In this document: piece after piece, positions 43,390-52,908 of the stretch | Layout of the letters: every line of letters begins with the position of its first letter | Numbering within the stretch: the stretch's first letter is position 1 | Origin: Pannonibacter sp. XCT-53 | Lineage (GTDB): Bacteria > Pseudomonadota > Alphaproteobacteria > Rhizobiales > Stappiaceae | DNA length: 64,000 nucleotides | Assembly: GCF_009915765.1 (NCBI RefSeq) | Contig: NZ_JAABLQ010000001.1 | Coordinates: forward strand, 1,984,001-2,048,000 | Direction of reading: 5' to 3' | The notes under the pieces: generated by a model | The model's input: only the letters and a program-made list of their open reading frames with translations | Database searches by the model: none | What the model was told of the DNA's origin: nothing | Translations under genes and position numbers: made by a program

Positions 43390-44259
43390 ATGCTGCGCTT
43401 CCTGACGCCCTACCTGTTCGTCGCGCCCCTCGTCCTGTTCATGGCGGTCTTCACCTATGGGCCGATCCTCATGAGCCTCGACCTGTCGGTCCGCGACTGG
43501 GATTTCCTGTCGCCGGAGATGCCCTTTGTCGGCCTCGACAACTACCGTGGCCTGCTGGCCTCGCGGGAATTCTGGAACTCGCTGCAGGTCACCACGGTGT
43601 TTGCCGTCCTGTCCGTGCCGATCAGGCTGGTGCTGGCGCTGGGGATCGCCACCTGGCTGGTGCGTGAAGCCCTGCCCTCCCGCCTCCTGCGCGGCGCGCT
43701 GTTCCTGCCCTCGGTCACCTCCACGGTGTCCATCGCCGTCGTGTTCTCCTGGCTGTTCTCGACCGACTACGGCGCGGTGAATGCCCTGCTCGTCGGCCTT
43801 GGCCTCGGCCGCCAGCCCTGGCTGCAGGACCCGGCCCTGGCGCTCTGGGTGCTGATCCTCGTCAACACCTGGAAGCAGCTCGGCTATGACATCGTCATCT
43901 ACATTGCCGCCCTGCAGGCCGTGCCGCAGGAGCTTTACGACGCGGCCGCCGTCGACGGGGGGCGCCGGTTGCATGTCTTCCGGCGCGTGACGCTGCCGCT
44001 GGTCATGCCGACCACCTATTTCCTGCTGGTCATTTCCGTCATCGAGGCCTTCCAGGTCTTCACCATCGTCAATGTCATGACCAACGGCGGCCCGGCCGGG
44101 GCCACCGACATGCTGGTCAGCCTGCTCTACCGGGTCGGCTTTGTCCTTTTCGACATCGGCCGCGGCTCGGCGCTTGCCGTTCTCCTGTTCGTTTTCCTTG
44201 TGACGCTGGCGATCGTGAAGTCGCGCATCATCGGCCGGAGGGTGCATTATGAAGCCTGA
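43390..44259 (+). CDS. ugpA: Glycerol-3-phosphate-type ABC transporter permease UgpA
   Basis: A 289-residue six-helix permease. It starts MLRFLTPYLFVAPLVLFMAV, the standard MalF/UgpA-type helix 1. The EAA loop QAVPQELYDAAAVDGGRRLH (about residues 180-200) docks to the ATPase, followed by FRRVTLPLVMPTTYFL and the NVMTNGGPAGATDMLVSLLY stretch seen in this family. The start at 43390 lies 74 bp after ugpB. It overlaps ugpE by 11 bp. Confidence 0.93.
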   Translation: MLRFLTPYLFVAPLVLFMAVFTYGPILMSLDLSVRDWDFLSPEMPFVGLDNYRGLLASREFWNSLQVTTVFAVLSVPIRLVLALGIATWLVREALPSRLLRGALFLPSVTSTVSIAVVFSWLFSTDYGAVNALLVGLGLGRQPWLQDPALALWVLILVNTWKQLGYDIVIYIAALQAVPQELYDAAAVDGGRRLHVFRRVTLPLVMPTTYFLLVISVIEAFQVFTIVNVMTNGGPAGATDMLVSLLYRVGFVLFDIGRGSALAVLLFVFLVTLAIVKSRIIGRRVHYEA

Positions 44260-45085
44260 TGACATCCGCCCGCGCCTGCGGCTGGCAGAGCCGCTCCTGG
44301 CCGCACTGGCGCTTGCAGCGGGGCTCCTGTTCCTGTCGCCCGTGCTCTATTCGATCTGGCTGTCGCTGCAGACGGCGGATTCCTACTATGCCGGCGGCTA
44401 CGAGTTCACCCTCGACAACTACACGCGGGCAGTGAGCCAGTACAATTTCGCCCGCTATCTCCTGAACAGCCTGATCGTCTCGGGCCTGGTCACGGGTCTG
44501 GCGATCTCGGTCGCCACGCTCGCGGCCTTTGCCTTCGCCCGCTACCGCTTTCCCGGCGGCGACTTCCTCTTCGGGGCCACCGTGGCAACGCTGATGATCC
44601 CGAGCCACATCAGCCTGATCCCGAACTATCTGACCCTTGCCAGGGCGGGCCTCCTCGACAGCTATGCCGGGCTGATCCTGCCGGCCATCTCGAACGGCTT
44701 TGCCGCCTTCTTCCTGCGCCAGTACATCCGCGGCATTCCGAAGGCACTGGACGAGGCCGCCTACATGGACGGGGCCAGCCCGCTGACCGTGCTGTGGCGC
44801 ATCATCGTGCCGCTGTCCCGGCCGGCGATCCTGTCGATGAGCCTCTACATCTTCATCACCGAGTGGAACAACTACATCTGGCCGCTGGTGGCGGTGGGCC
44901 GGGAGGACCTGTTCACGCTGCAGATCGGCCTTGCCCGGCTCTACAGCACCAATCCGGGCGAGGGTCTGATCGACTGGCCGCTGGTGCTCGCCGCCTCCAC
45001 CCTCACCATTCTCCCCGTCCTCGTGGGCTTCCTGCTCGTCGAACGTCATCTCGTTCGCGGCATCACCATGGGCGCGCTCAAGTAA
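44249..45085 (+). CDS. ugpE: Glycerol-3-phosphate-type ABC transporter permease UgpE
   Basis: A 278-residue MalG/UgpE-like permease. The first helix is around residues 14-34 (ALALAAGLLFLSPVLYSIW) and LDNYTRAVSQYNFARYLLNS precedes helix 2. The EAA loop is GIPKALDEAAYMDGASPLTV, followed by LWRIIVPLSRPAILSMSLYI and TEWNNYIWPLVAVG. GLARLYSTNPGEGLIDWPLV is characteristic of UgpE. It overlaps ugpA by 11 bp, showing tight coupling, and is followed 19 bp later by a GDPD gene. Confidence 0.93.
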   Translation: MKPDDIRPRLRLAEPLLAALALAAGLLFLSPVLYSIWLSLQTADSYYAGGYEFTLDNYTRAVSQYNFARYLLNSLIVSGLVTGLAISVATLAAFAFARYRFPGGDFLFGATVATLMIPSHISLIPNYLTLARAGLLDSYAGLILPAISNGFAAFFLRQYIRGIPKALDEAAYMDGASPLTVLWRIIVPLSRPAILSMSLYIFITEWNNYIWPLVAVGREDLFTLQIGLARLYSTNPGEGLIDWPLVLAASTLTILPVLVGFLLVERHLVRGITMGALK

Positions 45086-45104
45086 TCAGGGACGTTCTCC
45101 GCAC

Positions 45105-46001
45105 ATGACACGCATCGCATCCCACCGCGGCGGCACGCTGGAATTCGGCGACAGCACCCCGCAAGGCTTTGCCGCCACCGCCCGCATGGCCGTCGACGAG
45201 GTCGAGTTCGACGTGCACCCGACGGCCGATGGCGCCATCATCGTCCACCACGACGCCACCCTCGACCGGACGACCGACCGCAGCGGCGCCATCGCCGGGC
45301 TGACCCTTGCCGAGGTGCGCGAGGCCCGCATCAACTATGGTGCCGGAGGCTGCCCGCTGACGCTGGAGGAGCTGTGCAGCCTCTATGCCGGCAGCCCGGT
45401 TGCCCTGCGCTGCGAGATCAAGCCGGATGACACCGGCACCCCCTATCCCGACTTCGTGCCCCGTGTCGTCGCGCTCCTCGACCAGCAGGGGCTTCTGTCG
45501 CGCACGACCTTCACCTCCTTCCTGCTGGACAGCCTGGACACGCTCGCCGAGGTGACCACCCGGCCGCGCCTGTGGCTCGTCAGTCCGGCCGTGCTGCGCC
45601 AGCTCGGGGTCAGGACCGTGATCGCGCTGGCCCGCCAGCGCCAGATCCCCGAACTCGGCGTCCACATCGACACGGCCGACGCGGCCCTCATGGCGGCCGT
45701 CACCGACGCGGGGCTTGCCTTCGGCTGCTGGGCCGCCCATGACGCCGCGCAGATCACCAGGGCCTTCGACCTCGGGGTCAAGGTCTTCACCACCGACCGG
45801 CCGAGCCTGGCCCTCGCCCTCCGCGACCGGGACCGGGACGCCCGGGCAAGGGCGCTGCAGCCCGCAGGCTCCGATCCGAAGGCCGGCCAGGCAGCCTCCC
45901 TGGATGCCCTCCCCCAGGATGCCCTCCCGAAGGATACCCTCCCCACGGAGGCCGTCCCCCACGATGCCCTCCGGGGCGCGATGCGGGGAGGCGTCCGATG
46001 A
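45105..46001 (+). CDS. Glycerophosphodiester phosphodiesterase in ugp operon, with repeat tail
   Basis: A 298-residue cytoplasmic GDPD enzyme. The catalytic motifs are ASHRGGTLEFGDST, VDEVEFDVHPTADG, IVHHDATLDRTTDRSG and LRCEIKPDDTG. It would cut imported glycerophosphodiesters to glycerol 3-phosphate. The ENT of the common GGxxPENT motif is replaced by FGDST, as in some GDPD subgroups. The last 35 residues consist of a five-residue repeat (DALPQ, DALPK, DTLPT, EAVPH, DALRG) made by a 15-bp tandem array, probably a disordered tail. It overlaps ugpC by 4 bp. Confidence 0.9.
   Translation: MTRIASHRGGTLEFGDSTPQGFAATARMAVDEVEFDVHPTADGAIIVHHDATLDRTTDRSGAIAGLTLAEVREARINYGAGGCPLTLEELCSLYAGSPVALRCEIKPDDTGTPYPDFVPRVVALLDQQGLLSRTTFTSFLLDSLDTLAEVTTRPRLWLVSPAVLRQLGVRTVIALARQRQIPELGVHIDTADAALMAAVTDAGLAFGCWAAHDAAQITRAFDLGVKVFTTDRPSLALALRDRDRDARARALQPAGSDPKAGQAASLDALPQDALPKDTLPTEAVPHDALRGAMRGGVR
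45903..45977. repeat. 15-bp in-frame tandem repeat, five copies, in GDPD gene
   Basis: Degenerate copies of GATGCCCTCCCCCAG begin at 45903, 45918, 45933, 45948 and 45963. They encode the pentapeptide DALPQ and variants at the C-terminal end of the GDPD protein. The unit length equals that of the non-coding array at 3182, but the sequence is different. Confidence 0.85.
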
Positions 46002-47056
46002 ACCGCATCAGCCTCAGGGGGATCCGCAAGTCCTATCCGGGCGGGCCGGTGGTGCTGGATGATATCTCGCTCGACATCGGGGCTGGCGAGTTCGTCGTCA
46101 TCGTCGGCCCGTCGGGCTGCGGCAAGTCCACCCTGCTGCGCCTGATTGCCGGGCTCGAGCGCTGCGAGGCCGGCGATATCGTTCTCAACGGTCGGCGGGC
46201 CAATGATGTGGCGCCGCAGGACCGCGACATCGCCATGATCTTCCAGAACTATGCGCTCTATCCGCACATGAGCGTGCGCGAGAACATCGCCTTCGGTCTG
46301 GAGCTGCGCGGCATGGCGCGGGCGGAGCGCAACAGGCGTGCCGAGGAGGTCGCGGCCCTGCTGCAGCTGACGCCCTGGCTCGACCGCAAGCCGGGCGCCC
46401 TCTCCGGCGGCCAGCGCCAGCGCGTGGCGATGGGCCGGGCCATGGCGCGGCAAAGCTCGATCTTCCTCATGGACGAGCCGCTCTCCAACCTCGACAGCGC
46501 GCTGCGCGTGGCCATGCGCGCCGAGATCCGGGAGCTGCACCAGACCCTTGGCGCCACGACGATCCTCGTCACCCATGACCAGACCGAGGCCCTGTCGCTG
46601 GCTGACCGGGTGGCCGTGCTGAAGGACGGCGTGCTGCAGCAGTTCGATACGCCGGCGGCGATCTATGACCGGCCGCAGAACCGGTTCGTCGCCGGCTTCC
46701 TCGGGACACCGGCCATGAACTTCGTCCAGGCCTCGGCGCTGGCGGAGGCGGAGGCGATTGGGGGCAGCACCGTGACCGTCGGGCTGCGACCGGACACGCT
46801 GACCCTGCACCGCGCGCAGCCGGTCGGACCTGCCCTGCCGGCCCGGATCATGGTCCGGGAAATGGCCGGCGCCGAGCTGGTCCTGCACTGCGACACGCCG
46901 GCCGGTCGCCTCACCCTCGTCACCCCGCGCCACGCCTTGCCGGAGGCGGAGGCCACCGGCGGCGCGCCGGTCTGGATCGGCTATGATCTTGACCGGGCCC
47001 TGCTGTTCGAGACCCCCACGGGACGCCGGATCGACCGGCCGGTCCCGGCTGCCTGA
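45998..47056 (+). CDS. ugpC: Glycerol-3-phosphate-type ABC transporter ATP-binding protein
   Basis: A 352-residue ATPase of the MalK/UgpC class. Walker A is IVGPSGCGKSTLLRLIAG, the Q loop AMIFQNYALYPHMSVREN, the signature LSGGQRQRVAMGRAMARQ and Walker B SSIFLMDEPLSNLDSALR, with H in ILVTHDQTEA. The C-terminal TOBE-type regulatory domain (about 240-350) includes VGLRPDTLTL. It powers the UgpA/UgpE channel. Its ATG overlaps the GDPD stop codon (ATGA), which ties GDPD production to the transporter. Confidence 0.94.
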   Translation: MNRISLRGIRKSYPGGPVVLDDISLDIGAGEFVVIVGPSGCGKSTLLRLIAGLERCEAGDIVLNGRRANDVAPQDRDIAMIFQNYALYPHMSVRENIAFGLELRGMARAERNRRAEEVAALLQLTPWLDRKPGALSGGQRQRVAMGRAMARQSSIFLMDEPLSNLDSALRVAMRAEIRELHQTLGATTILVTHDQTEALSLADRVAVLKDGVLQQFDTPAAIYDRPQNRFVAGFLGTPAMNFVQASALAEAEAIGGSTVTVGLRPDTLTLHRAQPVGPALPARIMVREMAGAELVLHCDTPAGRLTLVTPRHALPEAEATGGAPVWIGYDLDRALLFETPTGRRIDRPVPAA

Positions 47057-47068
47057 AGAGAGCCCGCC

Positions 47069-47965
47069 ATGCAGGATCCCGCGTCCACCGACCCCGTCAC
47101 CCAGGCGCTCGGCGACCTGATCAGCCGCCATGCCGGACGTCTCACCGACGCCGACACCCGCCTGCTCGACGTGCTCGTGCAGGACCCGGTGCGCGCGGCG
47201 ATGGAAAACGGCAAGGACGTGTCCTTCCGCGCCGGCGTGCATCCGGCCTCGGCCGTGCGCCTCGCCCGCCGTCTGGGCTTCAAGGGCTATCCCGAATTCA
47301 AGAGCTTCCTGCAGGCAAGCCTGATCGAGGGGGGCACCGATTTTGAAAGCCCGGCCGCGCGCATGGCCGCCCGCCTCGTGCGGGCGGAGGAAGGCGGACT
47401 GCTGGCCTCCCTGATCGACAGCGAGATCGCCGCCCTCAACCTTGTCCGCAGCCACGTGTCCGACCAGGACATCCGCGCCTTCTCCTCGACGCTCGCCGGA
47501 GCCCGGCGGGTGCATGTCTTCGGCCGGGGCCACTCGGCAGCCCTGTCGGCGCTGATCGCGCTGCGGCTCAACCGGTCGGGCTACGACACCGTCGATCTGG
47601 GCAGCCAGATGCATCAGCTGCCGGAGGCGCTCGAGCGGCTTGCGCCGGGGGACGTGCTGTGGCTTCTCGCCTTCCGCCGCGCCTCGCCGCTGGTCAACGA
47701 CCTCAGCCGCCTCGCCGGCGCGCGCGGCGTGAGCGTCCTGGCGCTCACCGACCTGCAAGGCATCCGCATCGACCCGGCGCCCCGGCACCAGATCGCCGTG
47801 TCGCGCGGGCAGCCGGGCGAGTCCCAGTCGCTGGTGGTGCCCATGACCATCGCCAATGCGGTGATCCTCGATCTTGCCGCCATCGACGACGGGCGCTCGA
47901 TCCGGGCGCTGAACGGCTTCCGCAGCTTTCGCAGCGCAAGTGGCCTGCCGCCTGCGCTGCTCTAG
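47069..47965 (+). CDS. MurR/RpiR-family transcriptional regulator
   Basis: A 298-residue regulator. An N-terminal RpiR-type HTH (about 1-80; VSFRAGVHPASAVRLARRLG, GYPEFKSFLQASL) is followed by a SIS sugar-phosphate-binding domain (about 125-265; ARRVHVFGRGHSAALSALIA, DVLWLLAFRRASPLVNDLSR). These proteins sense phosphosugars. It lies 12 bp after ugpC as the last gene of the operon, so it probably controls the operon in response to glycerol 3-phosphate or a related compound. Confidence 0.9.
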   Translation: MQDPASTDPVTQALGDLISRHAGRLTDADTRLLDVLVQDPVRAAMENGKDVSFRAGVHPASAVRLARRLGFKGYPEFKSFLQASLIEGGTDFESPAARMAARLVRAEEGGLLASLIDSEIAALNLVRSHVSDQDIRAFSSTLAGARRVHVFGRGHSAALSALIALRLNRSGYDTVDLGSQMHQLPEALERLAPGDVLWLLAFRRASPLVNDLSRLAGARGVSVLALTDLQGIRIDPAPRHQIAVSRGQPGESQSLVVPMTIANAVILDLAAIDDGRSIRALNGFRSFRSASGLPPALL

Positions 47966-48072
47966 CCGGCCCGGCGCGGCCGAGGCCGGGGCACGCAACG
48001 GGATGACAACGCCCGAGCTTGCCGCTATGACTGGCAGCCAGAGGCACATGCGTGCCAAGGCACCCGGATCCA

Positions 48073-49356
48073 ATGGCTCTCGAACTTCTCATCGTCGTCC
48101 TTCTCACGCTCCTGAACGGCCTGCTGGCCATGTCGGAACTGGCCGTCGTCTCCTCCCGTCCCGCGCGGCTCAAGGTCGCCGCCGAGGCCGGCTCCCGGGG
48201 GGCAGCCACCGCCCTCAGGCTGCAGGAGGACCCGGGCCGCTTCCTGTCCTCGGTCCAGATCGGGATCACGCTGGTCGGCGTGCTGTCAGGTGCGTTTTCG
48301 GGCGCGACCCTCGGCGAGCGCCTGTCGGCCTTCCTGCTGGCCCAGGGCTTCAGCGATGCGGTTGCCGATGGCCTCGGCGTCGGTCTGGTGGTCGTGGCCA
48401 TCACCTACCTGTCGCTGATCATCGGCGAACTGGTGCCCAAGCAGGTGGCGCTGCGCAACCCGGAAGCTGTGGCTGCGCGGGTCGCCCCGCTGATGCTCCT
48501 GATCTCGCGGGTGGCAGCCCCCCTCGTCTTCCTGCTCGACGTGTCGGGCAAGGCGGTCCTCTCCCTGCTCGGCCAGCGCGGCGAGAGCGACGAGAAGGTC
48601 ACCGAGGAGGAAGTCAAGACGATCATCGCCGAGGCGGAAAGCGCGGGCGTGCTGGAAACGGCCGAGCGCGACATGATCGCCGGCGTCATGCGCTTTGCCG
48701 ACCGCACGGCCCGCGCCCTGATGACGCCGCGCCGCGAGGTCGAGATCCTTGACCTGTCGGACACGCACGAGGCCCTCAGGGCCCAGATCCGCGACACCAA
48801 GCGCACCCGCCTGCCCGTCCAGGACGGGGAGGCAGACGACATCATCGGCGCCGTCCGCGTCCGCGACATCATCGAGGCCTATGCCGAGAATGACACGCCG
48901 GACCTGCGGGCGCTGGTCCGTCCGGCCCCGGTCGTCATCGACAGTGCCCGCGCGCTCGACGTGCTCAAGGCGCTGCGCAACGCCACGCTGCACATGGCGC
49001 TGGTCTTCGACGAGTACGGCCATTTCGAGGGCGTGGTGTCCTCCGGCGACATCCTGGAAACGATCACCGGCGAGTTCCAGGACGAGTATGCCGAGGACGA
49101 GCCGCCCTACGTGCAGCGTGCCGACGGATCGTGGCTGGTGTCCGGCTGGATGCAGGTGGACGAGGCCGCCGACAAGCTCGGCCTGCCGATCGACAAGGAT
49201 CCGGACTTCGAGACCGTCGCGGGGCTGGTGCTGAGCGAGCTCAACCACCTGCCCGAAGTGGGCGAGGTTTTCGACTACCGCGGCTGGCGCATCGAGGTGG
49301 TCGACCTCGACGGCCGCCGCATCGACAAGCTGCTGGTCAGCCGGCTTGCGGCCTGA
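48073..49356 (+). CDS. CNNM/CBS/CorC_HlyC-domain membrane protein (hemolysin family)
   Basis: A 427-residue integral membrane protein. Residues 1-190 form the CNNM (DUF21) transmembrane domain (LIVVLLTLLNGLLAMSELAV, then FLSSVQIGITLVGVLSGAFS and VVVAITYLSLIIGELVPKQ). Two CBS domains follow (about 205-325, PRREVEILDLSDTHEALRAQ, ALVFDEYGHFEGVVSSGDIL). The C-terminal CorC_HlyC domain ends at about residue 425. Relatives act in Mg2+/Co2+ homeostasis; a hemolytic role is only a historical label. The ATG at 48073 was chosen since the first helix starts there; a GTG at 48052 would add seven residues. Confidence 0.92.
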   Translation: MALELLIVVLLTLLNGLLAMSELAVVSSRPARLKVAAEAGSRGAATALRLQEDPGRFLSSVQIGITLVGVLSGAFSGATLGERLSAFLLAQGFSDAVADGLGVGLVVVAITYLSLIIGELVPKQVALRNPEAVAARVAPLMLLISRVAAPLVFLLDVSGKAVLSLLGQRGESDEKVTEEEVKTIIAEAESAGVLETAERDMIAGVMRFADRTARALMTPRREVEILDLSDTHEALRAQIRDTKRTRLPVQDGEADDIIGAVRVRDIIEAYAENDTPDLRALVRPAPVVIDSARALDVLKALRNATLHMALVFDEYGHFEGVVSSGDILETITGEFQDEYAEDEPPYVQRADGSWLVSGWMQVDEAADKLGLPIDKDPDFETVAGLVLSELNHLPEVGEVFDYRGWRIEVVDLDGRRIDKLLVSRLAA

Positions 49357-49413
49357 CCGCCGGATCATCCTGACGGATAAGCACTCTTTTAATTCGTGGG
49401 CTTTATAAAATCC

Positions 49414-49426
49414 TGACGCTAGGGAA
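49414..49426 (+). promoter_or_regulatory. Conserved upstream motif TGACGCTAGGGAA of chemoreceptor gene (second site)
   Basis: The same 13 bases as at 14190-14202, here 33 bp before the PAS chemoreceptor start, with TTTATAAAA a few bases upstream. Purine-rich GGGAAGGGAAG follows and is partly shared. An exact 13-base match before two functionally related genes is unlikely to be chance. Confidence 0.5.
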
Positions 49427-49458
49427 GGGAAGCACTCCAGGCGCTCGGGAGCCGTCGC

Positions 49459-50922
49459 ATGTTCTTCGGAAAGTCGAAAATTGAACTGAACTTCGAGGCG
49501 ATCTCGCGATCCATGGCGATCATCGAGTTCAAGCCGGACGGCACCATCCTTCATGCCAACGAGAATTTTCTCCAGGTGATGGGATACCGCCTTGACGAAA
49601 TCGTCGGCCGCCATCACCGCATCTTCGTCGACCCGGAGGAGGCCGAGATGCCGGCCTACCGCCAGTTCTGGGACAGTCTGGCGCGGGGGCAGTCCTCGTC
49701 ACATGACTTCCTGCGCTTTCGCAAGACCGGCGAGGCGGTGTGGATCGAGGCCAGCTACAATCCGGTCTTTGCCGCCGACGGCACCGTCAGCAGCGTGATC
49801 AAGGTCGCCAGCGACATCACGGCTGCCAAGCTGCGCTACCTCAACGATGCTGCCAAGATCGACGCGATCAACCGCTCCAATGCGGTCATCGAGTTCAAGC
49901 CCGACGGCACCATCCTGACGGCGAATGACGTCTTCCTCAAGGCCATGGGCTACACGCTGGCGGAGATCCAGGGCCGGCACCACAGCATCTTCGTGACGCC
50001 GCAGGAGCGGGCCTCGCCCGCCTATGCCCGCTTCTGGCAGGAGCTGGCCGCCGGCAGCTTCAGGGCCGGAGAGTTCCAGCGGATCGGCAAGGGCGGTCGC
50101 GACGTCCACATCGTGGCGACCTACAACCCGGTGTTCGATCCGAAGGGCAACGTGCTCAAGATCATCAAGATCGCCTCCGACCAGACGGACCAGATCGTCA
50201 AGCGGATGGAGGGCGAGCGGCTCAACAGCGAGCTTCTGGTCGTCGCCGAGCAGCTCGACCAGACCACCGATCAGGTCAGCAGCGTCCGGCGGGCCTCCGA
50301 GGGGGCCAGCGCCAACGTGCAGATGGTGGCTGCAGCCGCCGAGGAGCTGGTCGCCTCGATTGCCGAGATCAGCCGCCAGGTCAGCCAGGCGAGCATGATC
50401 TCGGAAAACGCGGCCACGGAAGCCGAGCAGTCGCGGGCGATCATGGACGGCCTTGCGGTGAACTCGCAGCGGATCGGCGAGGTGCTGGAGCTGATCGAGA
50501 CGATCGCCAACCAGACCAACCTGCTGGCGCTCAACGCCACCATCGAGGCCGCACGGGCCGGCGAGGCCGGCAAGGGCTTTGCCGTGGTCGCCGCCGAGGT
50601 GAAGAACCTTGCCTCGCAGACGGCCAGGGCCACCGAGGACATCGCCGCCCAGATCAGCTCGGTGCAGCTGTCGGCTGACCGGGCCGGCGCAGCCATCCAG
50701 TCGATCCTCGCCACGATCCAGAACATCCGCTCGATCTCCTCGACCATCGCGGCCGCCGTCGAGGAACAGTCGGCGGTGACGCAGGACATCTCGGGCAACA
50801 TGCACTCCGCCTCGAGCGCCGTCGCCGGGATCACGGATGCGATCGGCGGCATCGCGACAACGGCCCACCAGGTTGCCGCAGCCACGCAGCAGATCCGCAA
50901 GCGGGCCTCGGCCCTCATCTGA
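49459..50922 (+). CDS. Soluble PAS-PAS chemoreceptor (methyl-accepting)
   Basis: A 487-residue cytoplasmic chemoreceptor without membrane helices. Two PAS domains, related to each other, occupy about residues 15-125 and 135-250: both contain [10 protein letters not shown] followed by YxLxEIxGRHH and a YNPVF strand. The signalling domain (about 265-487) has the tip [20 protein letters not shown], then [14 protein letters not shown]. Architecture is that of Aer-like or BdlA-like redox/energy sensors; a heme or flavin cofactor is possible but not visible. A further MCP gene is convergent downstream, separated by a bidirectional terminator. Confidence 0.93.
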   Translation: MFFGKSKIELNFEAISRSMAIIEFKPDGTILHANENFLQVMGYRLDEIVGRHHRIFVDPEEAEMPAYRQFWDSLARGQSSSHDFLRFRKTGEAVWIEASYNPVFAADGTVSSVIKVASDITAAKLRYLNDAAKIDAINRSNAVIEFKPDGTILTANDVFLKAMGYTLAEIQGRHHSIFVTPQERASPAYARFWQELAAGSFRAGEFQRIGKGGRDVHIVATYNPVFDPKGNVLKIIKIASDQTDQIVKRMEGERLNSELLVVAEQLDQTTDQVSSVRRASEGASANVQMVAAAAEELVASIAEISRQVSQASMISENAATEAEQSRAIMDGLAVNSQRIGEVLELIETIANQTNLLALNATIEAARAGEAGKGFAVVAAEVKNLASQTARATEDIAAQISSVQLSADRAGAAIQSILATIQNIRSISSTIAAAVEEQSAVTQDISGNMHSASSAVAGITDAIGGIATTAHQVAAATQQIRKRASALI

Positions 50923-51068
50923 CAGGGCCCGGGCGGCGCCCGTGACCGTCACGGACACGGGCGTCCGCTTTCCTCCGGCGGGGGCCTGCCGATGCGGCAT
51001 CCCCCTCCCCTGTCCACACGGTCCGGCCGTCTGCCCGCCCGATCCCCATTACCACGGCCTCAGACACC

Positions 51069-51110
51069 AAAGGCCGCAGGCTCCCTCCGGAGCCTGCGGC
51101 CTTTCTTGAT
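51069..51110. terminator. Bidirectional terminator between two convergent chemoreceptor genes
   Basis: A perfect 16-bp stem (51069-51084 with 51089-51104) closes a 4-base loop. AAA precedes and TTTCTTGA follows. It lies between the ends of the genes at 50922 and 51223, so it can serve both strands. Confidence 0.9.
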
Positions 51111-51222
51111 CTCTGCGGGCGTGGGGGCGGTCACAGTCCTGCCTCCGGGAGCGGTGGCCAGGAGGGCCAGCCGGCCGGTGTCCCGGAGGAGCCTGTCAGA
51201 GGGTTCTGTCAGATGATGTCTG

Positions 51223-52908
51223 TCAGGCGGCCCGGAGCGAGCCCAGGAAGCCCTCGACCTCCCGCTTCAGCAGGCTGGCCTGGTCCGACAGGTTGGCCGA
51301 CAGCGACTTGAGCTGGCCGGACGCGTCGCCGGTCATTTCGGCAGCCCGGCCGACGCCGAAGATGTTCTCCGTCACCTGATGGGTGCCTTCCGAGGCGCGG
51401 GCCGTGTTGCCGGCGATCTCGGAGGTGGCTGCCCCCTGCTGCTCGACGGCGGCTGCCACATGGCCGGAGATGTCGCGGATGTCGGAAATGGTGCCGACGA
51501 TCTTGCCGATCGAGTCCACCGACCGCTGGGTGGCGGTCTGGATGTCGAGCACCTTGCGGCCGATGTCCTCGGTGGCGCGGGTGGTCTGGGTGGCGAGCTG
51601 CTTCACCTCCTGGGCCACGACGGCAAAGCCCTTGCCGGCCTCTCCGGCGCGCGCGGCCTCGATGGTGGCGTTGAGGGCCAGCAGGTTGGTCTGCGAGGCG
51701 ATGTCGTTGATCAGGTTGACCACATCGCCGATCTGCTGGGCGGCGGTGGAAAGCGCGTTGATCTCTGCCTGGGTCTGGGCGGCGGCGGTGGAGGCATCGG
51801 AGGCGACGTGGGCCGCGCGGGTGACCTGGGTGTTGATCTCGCGCACGGAGGCCGTCATTTCCTCCGTTGCGGCGGCCACCGTCTGCACGTTGGTGGCGGC
51901 CTCCTCGGCGGCACCGGCGACGACCTGGGCCTGGCGCGAGGTCTCCTCGGCCGTTTCCGAGAGCTGTCGGGCGGCCTGGTCCATTTCGCGGGCCGACTGC
52001 ACGAAGGCCGTCGACAGGGCGCCCATGGTGCGCTCGAACCGGTCGGCAATCTGCCGGCGTTCCTCGGCAAGCTTGGCCGCTGCGGCCCGCTCGGTTTCCT
52101 CGGCCGCGAGACGCAGTCGCCGGGCTTCCACGAGGCCAAGACGGAAGGTCTCGGCGGTCCGCGCCATGCTGCCGACCTCGTCGCCACGGTCCTGACCGTC
52201 CACGGGCTCATCGAGGTCACCGCGCGCCATGCCGGCCATCGACTGGTTGAGCCGCGCGATCGGCGCGACAATGCCGGCCCGGACCAGCCAGAGCGCAAGG
52301 GTGGCGAGCACCAGCGTCGAGGCAAGAACACTCCAGAGCGTCCAGTTGGCCGTTGTTTCCGCACTGGCCTTCAGCCGGTTGGTCAGCGCCGTGTTTTCGG
52401 CGACAATACCGTCCACGAAGGTGCCGATGTCGGTCATGACGTCGAGGAGCTGGGGGCCGCAGGACTGGTTGAAGGTGCCGTAGCCCGTGGCCTGGTCGCC
52501 GCTGCGCGCCGCGGCGATGGTCTGCGCGCACCCCTGGCTCATGACGGCGTCATAGGCCGCCTTGATCGGCTGGATCTGTGCCGCACGGTCCGGCATGGCT
52601 GCCAGGGCTCGGCTGATCTCGGCCTCGAAGCGCTGCCGGCCGGTCTCGATGTCGGCGACAGCAGCGCCGAAGTCACGCTCGTCGGTCGCCAGAATCGCCT
52701 TCAGCACGGACCGGGAGGTCCAGGCCGCATGCCGGCCGGAGCGGGCCATTGCCACCGTTCCGACCGCAGGCCCCGTCAGGGCCTCATGATACTCGCCCGC
52801 TGTCTGCAGGATCTCCTTGTCGAGGATGAATGCGCTGGACACGGACAGCAAGGCCATCGCCCCCACGAGAGAGATCACCTTGGCCTGGATGGACACCTTG
52901 TTGAACAT
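51223..52908 (-). CDS. Methyl-accepting chemotaxis protein
   Basis: A 561-residue transmembrane chemoreceptor. TM1 (about 10-30) leads into a periplasmic four-helix-bundle type domain with Cys in GCAQTI and [11 protein letters not shown]2 is near residues 180-205 ([20 protein letters not shown]), then HAMP (about 205-260) and the signalling domain. The tip is [20 protein letters not shown], and [20 protein letters not shown] follows. HAMP and tip sequences differ from those of the MCP at 14265, so this is not a recent duplicate. The ligand is unknown. The gene has its own AT-rich upstream region (52950-53050). Confidence 0.93.
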   Translation of the reverse strand: MFNKVSIQAKVISLVGAMALLSVSSAFILDKEILQTAGEYHEALTGPAVGTVAMARSGRHAAWTSRSVLKAILATDERDFGAAVADIETGRQRFEAEISRALAAMPDRAAQIQPIKAAYDAVMSQGCAQTIAAARSGDQATGYGTFNQSCGPQLLDVMTDIGTFVDGIVAENTALTNRLKASAETTANWTLWSVLASTLVLATLALWLVRAGIVAPIARLNQSMAGMARGDLDEPVDGQDRGDEVGSMARTAETFRLGLVEARRLRLAAEETERAAAAKLAEERRQIADRFERTMGALSTAFVQSAREMDQAARQLSETAEETSRQAQVVAGAAEEAATNVQTVAAATEEMTASVREINTQVTRAAHVASDASTAAAQTQAEINALSTAAQQIGDVVNLINDIASQTNLLALNATIEAARAGEAGKGFAVVAQEVKQLATQTTRATEDIGRKVLDIQTATQRSVDSIGKIVGTISDIRDISGHVAAAVEQQGAATSEIAGNTARASEGTHQVTENIFGVGRAAEMTGDASGQLKSLSANLSDQASLLKREVEGFLGSLRAA

